Positions 35,281 to 42,113 of a DNA stretch of 54,960 nucleotides are shown here, piece by piece. The DNA lies in NCBI GenBank assembly GCA_021324255.1, contig JAJPJL010000024.1, forward strand, positions 1 to 54,960, read 5' to 3'. The DNA is from Bacillota bacterium. GTDB taxonomy: Bacteria; Sysuimicrobiota; Sysuimicrobiia; Sysuimicrobiales; Segetimicrobiaceae. Every line of letters starts with the position of its first letter. The first letter of the stretch is position 1. The position numbers and the translations under genes are program-made. The notes under the pieces are model-generated. The model saw nothing but the letters and a program-made list of their open reading frames with translations. It ran no database searches and was not told the DNA's origin.

Positions 35281-36252
35281 TTACCGCCGCGACGGCAGTC
35301 GTCTGGCGAGCCTCGCGACGGTCAGGCGCCGGCGTGTCACCGGTGGTGGGCCGGCGGATGCCGTGATCGCGCTGCCGGTCCAGTTTATGCTGTCGAGCGC
35401 CTGTAGCAGGTATGCGAGCGGCCGCTGCGGCTTCTTGCGACGACGATACACGACGGCGATGTCCCAGGTCCACGATGGTAAATCGCGCACCGGTAGTGCG
35501 ACCAAGGTGCCTGCCTGGAGGTCGGGCTGGACCGTCAAACGCGGGAGGAACGAGACGTACCCATGCTTCAGTACGAGGGCGTGCGCGACTGCAGCCGGCG
35601 ACACCTCGCGCCGGCCCATGCCCTGGGCACCGTTCCGTTGGAACATCTCCAGGGCCTCCAAATATCCGGGCCCCCATGTAAAGAACACGATGGGATGCGC
35701 GCAGAGATCCTGTACGCGCAGGCTCTCACGCACGGTCAGCAGATGACCCCGGGCCGCGACGGCAAGCACCGGGTCCCGATGGAGCGTACGGAGCCTCAGG
35801 CCGCTTGATGCCGGACCGGCCAGGACGAACCCGGCGTCGGCGGCGCCGTCGAGTACCATCTGCTTGACCTCGGACGTGTGCGCGGTGCGACAGGCCACGT
35901 CCATCGGCGCCCCGCGTAACGCTGCTGCTACGACTGTTGGAAACACGTGCGGGGCGATCGACGCCGGAGCCGCGAGCGAGAGGCTCCATACGTCGTGCGC
36001 CGCACGGGCTCGCTCCCGGCCTTCCTCCACGAGGCGGAGGCTGCGTATGGCATACGGCAGCAGCGTCTTGCCTGCATTAGTCAGCGTAAGCCGCCGTCCG
36101 CCCCGCACGCACAGCGGCGCGCCCAGTTCGGCCTCTAGGAGCGCGATGCGCCGGCTGACAGCCGCTTGGGCGAGGTACAGCGCCGCGGCCGCGCGGCTGA
36201 AACTCCCGTCCGCGGCAACCTGCGCGAACACACGCAGGTCCGTCAGATCCAC
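35281..36252 (-). CDS. LysR-family transcriptional regulator
   Basis: 323 residues from GTG 36252. N-terminal winged helix-turn-helix: MDLTDLRVFAQVAADGSFSR then AAAALYLAQAAVSRRIALLE and LTLTNAGKTLLPYA. The C-terminal part is the periplasmic-binding-like effector domain, with basic residues at the end (TRRRLTVARLARRLPSRR) beyond the usual limit. It is transcribed divergently from the MFS transporter, the standard layout for a LysR regulator and its target. Confidence 0.93.
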   Translation of the reverse strand: MDLTDLRVFAQVAADGSFSRAAAALYLAQAAVSRRIALLEAELGAPLCVRGGRRLTLTNAGKTLLPYAIRSLRLVEEGRERARAAHDVWSLSLAAPASIAPHVFPTVVAAALRGAPMDVACRTAHTSEVKQMVLDGAADAGFVLAGPASSGLRLRTLHRDPVLAVAARGHLLTVRESLRVQDLCAHPIVFFTWGPGYLEALEMFQRNGAQGMGRREVSPAAVAHALVLKHGYVSFLPRLTVQPDLQAGTLVALPVRDLPSWTWDIAVVYRRRKKPQRPLAYLLQALDSINWTGSAITASAGPPPVTRRRLTVARLARRLPSRR

Positions 36253-36257
36253 CGGCC

Positions 36258-36285
36258 ATCACGGTTTGCGATCACGGCGATCACG
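36258..36285. promoter_or_regulatory. ATCACG repeats in the LysR/MFS divergent promoter
   Basis: ATCACG occurs three times (36258, 36271 and 36280) in the gap between the divergent lysR and MFS genes, followed by TGTGA at 36290. Repeats in this place are candidates for LysR binding, though the T-N11-A form is not clear. Confidence 0.35.
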
Positions 36286-36360
36286 ATTCTGTGACTTCTC
36301 GGCTGCGCGAGGTCATGCCACAGTGAAGCTGCTTCGATCTCCCTCTTGGAGGGCCCTGTC

Positions 36361-37599
36361 GTGCAGATCGGTGCCGTGCGCCGCGCATGTCCCCTGCCGG
36401 CGCTACGCCACACCGCCTTCCGGTGGTTCCTGGTCGGTCAGTCCGTCTCGCTCGTTGGCACCTGGATGCACCGGGTCGCGTTGCCGTGGCTCGTGCTGGA
36501 ACTCACGCGCTCCGCGCTGCTGCTTGGCGCCGTAACCGCTCTGCAGGCGGTCCCGGTGATCCTGCTCTCCCTGGCCGGCGGGGTCCTCGCCGACCGCGTG
36601 CCCAAGCGCCGCATTCTTATCTGCACCCAAGCGGCTCAGATGACGATCGCCCTCGCAATCGGCGTGCTCGTCGTCACCGGCACGGTGCGGGTGTGGCAGC
36701 TCGCGGTCCTCATCGCGTGCTTCGGGCTATCCACCGCGCTCGACGATCCCGCGCGGCACGCCTTCGTCGCAGAACTCGTGGGCCGGGAGGACGTGCTGAA
36801 CGCGGTCGGGCTCACCTCCACGATCTTCAACGTCGCCCGCCTGATCGGCCCCGCGTTCGGCGCGGCGGTGATGACGAGGTTGGGGATCGGCTGGACGTTC
36901 CTGGTGAACGCCGCGAGTTTCGTCCCCGTCCTCGCCGCTCTGCTCCTGATGCGCCCGCCGGCGCCGTCGCTGGCAAGGTCCGCCGCGTCGAACCTCCGAG
37001 ATCAACTCCGGGAAGGTTTGACCTATGTTTGGGGGACGCCCACCGTCCGCCGCACGCTCCTCCTGGTAGGAGCCAGCGCGCTCCTTCTCATGAACTTTTC
37101 TGTGCTTGTGCCGGTCTTTGCCCGGACCGTGCTGCGGGTCCCTGCCGGGGCGTTCAGCATGCTGATGGCCGCCCAGGGGGCCGGGGCGTTCGCAGGCGCC
37201 TTGGGAGTCGTGCTCGCCGGTCCACGGCGCCCACGCGGGTCTGTCGTGACCGCGTGCGCGGCGGTGCTCGCCGCTACCGAACTCGCAATGGCTGTGATGC
37301 GCGGATACCCGATGGTCGCCGCAGGCCTGGCTGTAGGTGGTGCTGCGCTCGTCGTCCTCCAGGCCATGGCAAATACGACCCTCCAGGTCTCGAGTCCCGA
37401 TTACGTACGCGCACGCGTCATGGCGGTCTATTCGCTGGTGCTCGCCGGTGCTCCGCCGATCGGGGCGATGCTGGCCGGCGCCCTCGCTCAAACCTGGGGT
37501 GCGCCTGTCGCCTTCCTGGCATGTGGGACGGTGGCTTTGCTCGTCGTGTGGGTCCTGACATCACCGCGGGTGACGCTGGTCTTGCTGACCCGAACCTAA
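36361..37599 (+). CDS. MFS transporter (EntS/MFS_3 family)
   Basis: 412 residues from GTG 36361, with GGAGGG upstream; a TTG at 36346 overlaps that SD and is less likely. Twelve helices. The N-terminus FRWFLVGQSVSLVGTWMHRV then ALPWLVLELT and the motif-A segment GGVLADRVPKRRIL match the MFS_3/enterobactin-exporter-like family. The loop SLARSAASNLRDQLREGLTY separates the two halves. Likely a drug or metabolite exporter controlled by the divergent LysR gene. Confidence 0.88.
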   Translation: MQIGAVRRACPLPALRHTAFRWFLVGQSVSLVGTWMHRVALPWLVLELTRSALLLGAVTALQAVPVILLSLAGGVLADRVPKRRILICTQAAQMTIALAIGVLVVTGTVRVWQLAVLIACFGLSTALDDPARHAFVAELVGREDVLNAVGLTSTIFNVARLIGPAFGAAVMTRLGIGWTFLVNAASFVPVLAALLLMRPPAPSLARSAASNLRDQLREGLTYVWGTPTVRRTLLLVGASALLLMNFSVLVPVFARTVLRVPAGAFSMLMAAQGAGAFAGALGVVLAGPRRPRGSVVTACAAVLAATELAMAVMRGYPMVAAGLAVGGAALVVLQAMANTTLQVSSPDYVRARVMAVYSLVLAGAPPIGAMLAGALAQTWGAPVAFLACGTVALLVVWVLTSPRVTLVLLTRT

Positions 37600-37613
37600 A
37601 CCGATCCCCATCG

Positions 37614-37639
37614 GGTACCGCGTCCGTCAGGGCGGTACC
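37614..37639 (+). terminator. Hairpin after the MFS gene
   Basis: GGTACCGC (37614-37621) pairs with GCGGTACC (37632-37639) across a 10-base loop, 14 bases after the MFS stop. No clear U-run follows. Position supports a transcription terminator. Confidence 0.5.
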
Positions 37640-37660
37640 TTCTAGGAGCATTTTAGCGCG

Positions 37661-37720
37661 TCAGGGTGTCCCCATCTGTCCGGTGGCTGCGTCGCGGGCG
37701 ACGATCGAGTAGGTCGCGAT
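37661..37720 (-). pseudogene. DUF1028-type gene start fragment
   Basis: On the minus strand the frame reads LIATYSIVARDAATGQMG and then stops. The pattern T-SIVARD-ATG--G is the N-terminus of DUF1028 proteins, an Ntn-hydrolase-like family. Only about 18 residues remain. It is probably the left rest of a gene cut by an insertion or deletion; the right part is not present in the window. Confidence 0.5.
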
Positions 37721-38028
37721 GAGTCGGTCGCGCACCCGCGAGCCTTGGCCGCTCGCGGAGCCGGCTGTTCCGTGTCTCGGGACGCGCCTCATCTCCTCCC
37801 CGTCAGACCGCACCGCGTCTCGCCGACGGGACCGGGCGTTTGGAGGATCGCCGGATGGCGGGCGCCCGCCCCCGGGTGGACTCGGCGGCAAGCGGTCTTG
37901 ATCCCGGAGTTCCTCGTCGGCCCCGCAGGACTCCTGTCGCTAAATAAAATGCCCGAAGTCTTGCGAGAATGACTTGGCTATGGTAAGCATGGTAGAAAAT
38001 CACCTGCCTTTCGGGGTGGAGGGACGAC

Positions 38029-38553
38029 ATGCGGCCACCGCTGTTCGTCCGTCCGCTCTCGTCCGGGCAGGTCGCGGCGCTGGAGGCGCGCTATCGACGG
38101 ACTCCTGTTCCGGCCGAGCGGACGCGCTGCCACATCGTCCTGTTGTCGCACCAGAGGCTGAGGCCTCCGGCGATTGCCGCGATTGTCCGGGTGCACCCGG
38201 ACACGGTTCGTCGGACGATCCGACGCTACAATACCGCTGGCCTGGCGGGGTTGCCCGACCGAGCCCGCTCGGGTCGCCCACCTACCATCACTCCCGCCTG
38301 GATCCGGCTGTTGCTGAACCTCGTCGAACAAGATCCGCAACGCGTCGGTGTCCATCGTACTGCCTGGACCGCCCCCGCTCTGGCCGCCTACTTGAGCGAG
38401 CAGACAGGCATCAAGGTCGGTCCGCAAGTGGTCCGCCGGCAGTTGCGCAAACATGGCTACACGCCGCGCCGCCCGACGTGGACGGTCCGCCATTTGGCTC
38501 GGCGCGATCCGGAGTATGCGTCAAAAAACGCCGCGCCGAGGCGCTGTTCCTGA
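38029..38553 (+). CDS. IS630 transposase, frame A (DNA-binding part)
   Basis: 174 residues in frame A. ATG 38029 follows GGAGGGACGAC. Helix-turn-helix segments: RLRPPAIAAIVRVHPDTVRR then TIRRYNTAGLAGL, and a winged domain with GRPPTITPAWIRLLLNLVEQ. This frame ends shortly after DPEYASKNAAPRRCS. The product may act alone as a DNA-binding inhibitor, or be continued into frame B by -1 frameshifting. Confidence 0.88.
   Translation: MRPPLFVRPLSSGQVAALEARYRRTPVPAERTRCHIVLLSHQRLRPPAIAAIVRVHPDTVRRTIRRYNTAGLAGLPDRARSGRPPTITPAWIRLLLNLVEQDPQRVGVHRTAWTAPALAAYLSEQTGIKVGPQVVRRQLRKHGYTPRRPTWTVRHLARRDPEYASKNAAPRRCS
38523..38529 (+). promoter_or_regulatory. -1 ribosomal frameshift site A AAA AAC
   Basis: The zero-frame codons TCA AAA AAC hold the canonical slippery heptamer A AAA AAC (38523-38529). 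Slipping one base back gives AAA AAA CGC and joins frame A at YASK to frame B at RRAEAL. Relatives of the family read DPEY--KK-R-EAL continuously, which supports fusion at this point. Confidence 0.75.
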
Positions 38554-39134
38554 GCCCGCCACCTCGGACGGATCTGTACGTGGAAGACGAAAGCGAACTG
38601 GCGTTGTTGCCGGCCTTGACGCGATGCTGGACCTTGCGTGGACGCCAGCGCAAGATCCCCGCCCCGGGGAAGAACCGCAAGCGCCATCTCTTTGCCGCCG
38701 TTGATTGGCGCGACGGCACGGCCTTCCGCCGCTACGCGGATCGCCGGGATGCTCGGACCTTCTGTGCCTTGGCCGAGACGTTGGTGTGGCGCACCCGCCG
38801 CCGGGGCCGCCGTGCGATGATCGTGCTCGACAATGCGGGCGTCCATCGCGCCGAGAAATCGCGCCTGGTGGCGGCCCTGCTTGACCGGCACGGCTCTTGG
38901 TTGACGTTGGTCTTCCCGCCGGCCTACTCGCCGGAACTTCAACCGTTGGACCACCTGTTCCGCGCGTGGCGCCGCGAGGTGACCCACAATCATCACCGGA
39001 CGAGCCTCGACGTGCTGCAGACCGACTCTGAGGCATTCTTCCATCGTCGCGCCAGGCGTCCGCAGCTCATCTTGCGCATGATTGGAAGCCCGTTTTTCCA
39101 TCGCATGATCAGGAGACGCACTCATGTTGCATGA
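38529..39134 (+). CDS. IS630 transposase, frame B (DDE catalytic part)
   Basis: Read in the -1 frame to the stop at 39134, about 201 residues after the slip; the whole fusion is about 368 residues. Catalytic residues: Asp in LYVEDESELALL, Asp in MIVLDNAGVHRAEKS and a third acid in SPELQPLDHLFRAWRRE. Most IS630 enzymes have Glu at that place (PELNPIE); here it is Asp, like Tc1/mariner DDD enzymes. It cuts and inserts at TA sites. It has no start codon of its own at the junction. Confidence 0.85.
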   Translation, partial: RRAEALFLSPPPRTDLYVEDESELALLPALTRCWTLRGRQRKIPAPGKNRKRHLFAAVDWRDGTAFRRYADRRDARTFCALAETLVWRTRRRGRRAMIVLDNAGVHRAEKSRLVAALLDRHGSWLTLVFPPAYSPELQPLDHLFRAWRREVTHNHHRTSLDVLQTDSEAFFHRRARRPQLILRMIGSPFFHRMIRRRTHVA

Positions 39135-39149
39135 GTTTTGTCACTTTAT

Positions 39150-39401
39150 TTAGGCGGCCTGGTTCGCGATGGTGCGCTCGTAGAGCGTTTCGGGCGCGAT
39201 GTCGGCCCCGTTCGGCCAGGCGACCGTGCCACCGTCCAGAAAGAAGCGCTGGAAGTACTGCGGGTCTGTGAGTGGCTCGAAGACGGGGCCCTCAAGCCAC
39301 GGTGAGAAGTCCACCGCGCCTTCCACGCCATCGGTGAACGCGAGGTGGATCGTGTAGCCACCGCGGTGCTCCGCGCGAACGACGGTCGGCAGCGACGGCA
39401 T
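39150..39401 (-). CDS. DUF2442 domain protein
   Basis: 83 residues from ATG 39401 with GGAGG upstream. DUF2442 core: VVRAEHRGGYTIHLAFTDGV then EGAVDFSPWLEGPVFEPLTD and the tail GADIAPETLYERTI. Function unknown; it commonly sits beside DUF4160 genes, as here. Its TAA stop (39150-39152) is formed partly by the TA duplication and partly by the last base of the IS630 element, so insertion occurred at the stop codon. Confidence 0.85.
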   Translation of the reverse strand: MPSLPTVVRAEHRGGYTIHLAFTDGVEGAVDFSPWLEGPVFEPLTDPQYFQRFFLDGGTVAWPNGADIAPETLYERTIANQAA

Positions 39402-39412
39402 CGAACACCTCC

Positions 39413-39673
39413 TCAGTCCAGCGGCGGGATCCGCTCCAGGGGTTCGCCGGCCTGCAAGCGGTTCCAGTTTGTCTCCAGCTATTGCCGGGATACGACCGCC
39501 CATTCTTTGAGCAGGCGCAACGCGGTCTTCGAGTGGAGAGCGCCGGCCAGGAGTTCGCCATCGAACGTGAACGTGGCCTGCTGCCCCTGGTACTCCGCGT
39601 GAAAGTGCGGGACGCCGTGCTCCCGGTAGAACATCCGGATCACGATGCCGAAGAAGACCGAAACGACCGGCAC
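39413..39673 (-). pseudogene. DUF4160 gene interrupted by an in-frame TAG
   Basis: The frame begins MPVVSVFFGIVIRMFYREHG then VPHFHAEYQGQQATFTFDGE, the DUF4160 hallmark (I-I-M--D---PHFHA-Y). It runs to WAVVSRQ, where TAG stands at 39479-39481. It then continues in the same frame LETNWNRLQAGEPLERIPPL to a TGA at 39413, the normal DUF4160 tail. The TAG occupies the place of a Gln-like codon (CAG to TAG). The truncated 64-residue product lacks the tail. It lies 11 bases before DUF2442, forming the usual pair. Confidence 0.82.
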
Positions 39674-40126
39674 GGATCAATTCTACCAGGATGGATGCGC
39701 CCGCGGCGGGCGCCGGCGTCGCGCCGCGTGCCGGTTCCGACATTGTAGGAGCGTCTGGTCCGGCAGGGCGCCTACCTGGGCGATCACGTCGCGCGGAGTC
39801 TGGGCGTGACGGTAGAGGCGGGCACACCGCGCCCGTAACGGGACCTGCGACCGTCGTGGTGCACGGTTACCCTCGGGAGCACCTGAGCCGCACCGTCCAT
39901 GAGCACGCCAATGAGGTCGCGGAGAGGCAGAACGGCGAGTCTGCGGTTCCAGGAGGGCTCTGGTCCGGCGGTGAGGGGCTCTGAAACAGGACGTGGAGTC
40001 CGGCTCCGCAGGAGGCTCTCGCCGGGTGACCCGAGCTGAATTGGGTCCGGTCGGCGGCTCGCCGCGCGGCGTCCGCGCGAGATGACGGGGGACAACAGGG
40101 CGATGGGTTCTTGAGCCGCATAGAAA
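39674..40126. other. Stretch without recognizable gene
   Basis: No gene family could be matched on either strand. Short frames have no ribosome sites of note. It separates the DUF4160/DUF2442 pair from the tRNA. Confidence 0.4.
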
Positions 40127-40197
40127 TGGGCCCGCCAGGTCTCGAACCTGGATCCGCCGGTTATGAGCCGGATGCTCTACCCTTGAGCTACGGGCCC
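40127..40197 (-). tRNA. tRNA with CAT anticodon (probably tRNA-Ile2)
   Basis: The minus strand folds into a cloverleaf: acceptor GGGCCCG/CGGGCCC, D-arm GCTC-AAGGGTA-GAGC, anticodon arm with loop CTCATAA (anticodon CAT), T-arm CCAGG-TTCGAGA-CCTGG, discriminator A. No CCA is encoded. One T-C mismatch closes the anticodon stem. The CTCATAA loop equals that of E. coli tRNA-Ile2, whose C34 is modified to lysidine to read AUA. Elongator Met is the alternative. Confidence 0.9.
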
Positions 40198-40236
40198 AGA
40201 TGAGATTATACCAGTGTCCCGACGGGGGCGGAGCAT

Positions 40237-41076
40237 CTACCCCTTGAGCCCGGAATACATAAAGCTCTCGACGAAGCGCCGCTGGAACAGGATGAACAAC
40301 ACGAGGAGCGGCAGGACGACGATCACCGTGCCCGCGGCGACGAGGTTCCATTGGGCCCCCGATTCGGCCGATTGGGTGAACGACGCGAGCCCGACCGTGA
40401 CCGTGCGCGCCCGATCCGTGTCCGTGATGATCAGCGGCCACAGGAACTCATTGTAGTGGTACACGATGCTCACGATGGAAAACGCGACGAACGTCGGCTT
40501 GGCGAGCGGCACGAAGACGTGCCAGATCGTTTGCAGCGGTGAGCAGCCGTCGATGGCGGCCGCGTCCTCGAGATCGCGGGGCACGCCTCGGAAGGCCTGC
40601 CGGAGCAGAAACGTGCCGAACGCCGAGGCGAAGTACGGGATCATGATGCCGAGACGCGTGTTGAGGAGCCCGAGCGTCTTGAGCGTCACGAAGTTCGGCA
40701 GGATCAACGACGACGGCGCCACCATGAGCTGGAGGAGAAACAGCCGGAACAGCCATTCCCGCCCGGCAAACTCCAGGCGGGCGAACGCGTAGGCGGCGAG
40801 CGTGATGGTGACCAATTGCACCGCCAGAATTCCGAAGACGACCACCGCCGTGTTGTAGTAGAGGCGCAGAAACGGCGCGTCCCCCCAGGCGTCGCGGAAA
40901 TTGGCCAGGCTCGCATGATGCACCCACAGCGATGCGATCTCGCTGCCAAGCTGTCCCGGCGGACGCAGGGAGGTGGCGAGCGCCCACAGCAGCGGGAAGA
41001 CCCAGATGAAGGCGAGCGCTCCGACCCCCAGGGCCCAGCATGTCGTCGCGACTCGGCGGGCCACGACGGGTGTCAT
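40237..41076 (-). CDS. Carbohydrate ABC transporter permease (UgpE/MalG type)
   Basis: 279 residues from ATG 41076. About six membrane helices. The EAA-type coupling loop is seen as PRDLEDAAAIDGCSPLQTIW then HVFVPLAKP. The typical C-terminus FQRRFVESFMYSGLKG is present. Together with the upstream UgpA-type permease and binding protein it forms a CUT1 sugar or glycerol-phosphate importer. The start lies one base from the preceding stop. No ATPase gene is present; such systems often use a shared MsmK/UgpC-type ATPase. Confidence 0.9.
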   Translation of the reverse strand: MTPVVARRVATTCWALGVGALAFIWVFPLLWALATSLRPPGQLGSEIASLWVHHASLANFRDAWGDAPFLRLYYNTAVVVFGILAVQLVTITLAAYAFARLEFAGREWLFRLFLLQLMVAPSSLILPNFVTLKTLGLLNTRLGIMIPYFASAFGTFLLRQAFRGVPRDLEDAAAIDGCSPLQTIWHVFVPLAKPTFVAFSIVSIVYHYNEFLWPLIITDTDRARTVTVGLASFTQSAESGAQWNLVAAGTVIVVLPLLVLFILFQRRFVESFMYSGLKG

Positions 41077-41077
41077 G

Positions 41078-42022
41078 TCACACTTCGTAGTGGACGCGCC
41101 GCTCGAGCAGGCCAAAGCTCAGCATCGCGATCGCCATGAGCACCGCGAGCAGGAACACGGTCAGCGTCGCCGCCTTGCTCAGGTCGAAGAACATGAACGC
41201 GGCTTGGTAGACGTAGAACAGGAGGAGATTCGTGGCGTTGTCGGGTCCACCGCCCGTCATGACCCAGATCTGATCGACGGACTGAAACGCGTTGATGCTC
41301 GCGATCAAGAGCACGAACAACGTCGTCGGCGCCAGCAGGGGAAACGTGATCGTGCGGAACTGCTGCCACGCCGATGCGCCCTCGAGGCGCCCCGCCTCGT
41401 AGAGCTCGACCGGGACCGACTGCAGCCCCGCGAGATAAAAGAGCATGTAGTAGCCGGCGTTCTTCCAGATCGTGAGCGCGATGACGGCCGCCAGCGCGTA
41501 CCTGGGGTCGCCCAGGTAGTTCACGCTCGCCGGCACGAGGCCGTGCAGGTAGACATCGATCAGCCCGTATCCGGGCGTGTACACAAACAGCCAGATCGCG
41601 GCGGCGCCGACGAGCGGCAGCAGGGTCGGGTAGAAGAAGGCCGTGCGAAACGCGGCGCTGAGCGCGTGCGTGCGGACGAGCAGGAGGGCCAGCACGAGCG
41701 CCAGCGCCACCGTGATGGGTACCGATCCCAGCAGGAACACGGCGCTGTTCTTGAGGACACGCCCAAACACGGGATCGGCGGCGAGCGCGGTGTAGTTGGC
41801 GAACCCGACGAACTGGCGCTGGTGCGTGATCGGGCTCAGCCGGTACAGGCTCATCTCCAGGGACGAGAGCACCGGGTAGTACGTGAACGTGCCGAGGAAC
41901 ACGAGCGAGGGGAGCAGGAAGAGGTACGGCTGGATCCGCCACCGCCGGCGCGCGGCTTTGGCCGCCGCCCGGGGCACGTCCGTAGGCCGCGCCGCGTTCA
42001 GCACGCCGGTGCGCGGACGCAA
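41078..42022 (-). CDS. Carbohydrate ABC transporter permease (UgpA/MalF type)
   Basis: 314 residues from TTG 42022. A basic N-terminus (AAKAARRRWRIQPYLFLLPS) precedes six helices. The coupling loop is SVPVELYEAGRLEGASAWQQ then FRTITFPLLAPT, and the segment QIWVMTGGGPDNATNLL is characteristic of the family. It pairs with the 40237 permease. A hairpin separates it from the binding-protein gene, which fits higher expression of the latter. Confidence 0.9.
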   Translation of the reverse strand: MRPRTGVLNAARPTDVPRAAAKAARRRWRIQPYLFLLPSLVFLGTFTYYPVLSSLEMSLYRLSPITHQRQFVGFANYTALAADPVFGRVLKNSAVFLLGSVPITVALALVLALLLVRTHALSAAFRTAFFYPTLLPLVGAAAIWLFVYTPGYGLIDVYLHGLVPASVNYLGDPRYALAAVIALTIWKNAGYYMLFYLAGLQSVPVELYEAGRLEGASAWQQFRTITFPLLAPTTLFVLLIASINAFQSVDQIWVMTGGGPDNATNLLLFYVYQAAFMFFDLSKAATLTVFLLAVLMAIAMLSFGLLERRVHYEV

Positions 42023-42031
42023 CGATCGGGA

Positions 42032-42059
42032 AGGGCCGTGCCGGTCACGGCACGGCCCT
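42032..42059 (-). promoter_or_regulatory. Hairpin between binding protein and permease genes
   Basis: AGGGCCGTGCC and GGCACGGCCCT form a perfect 11-base stem with a 6-base loop in the 91-base gap of the operon. No U-run follows on the minus strand. Such stems commonly protect the upstream binding-protein message or attenuate the downstream permeases. Confidence 0.7.
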
Positions 42060-42113
42060 CCGAGATCGTGCCCGGGGCGCGATCGTCACAGCCGGCACGC
42101 GGAGCGTATGGTG

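Larger units (their letters stand above)
37943..39150 (+). mobile_element. IS630-family insertion sequence, complete
   Basis: 1,208 bases bounded by TA at 37941-37942 and 39151-39152, the target duplication expected of IS630. The terminal inverted repeats are AATAAAATGCCCGAAGTC on the left and AATAAAGTGACAAAACTC on the right (reverse complement), 13 of 18 matching. It carries one transposase in two overlapping frames joined by a slippery site. A small perfect stem CTCATG/CATGAG lies at 39121-39135. The right end abuts the 3' end of the DUF2442 gene. Confidence 0.88.

Noticed and set aside
38523-38529. Simple sequencing indel in the A-run
   Set aside because: Possible, but the heptamer matches a canonical slippery site exactly and IS630 elements with two frames are known; kept as frameshift with caution.
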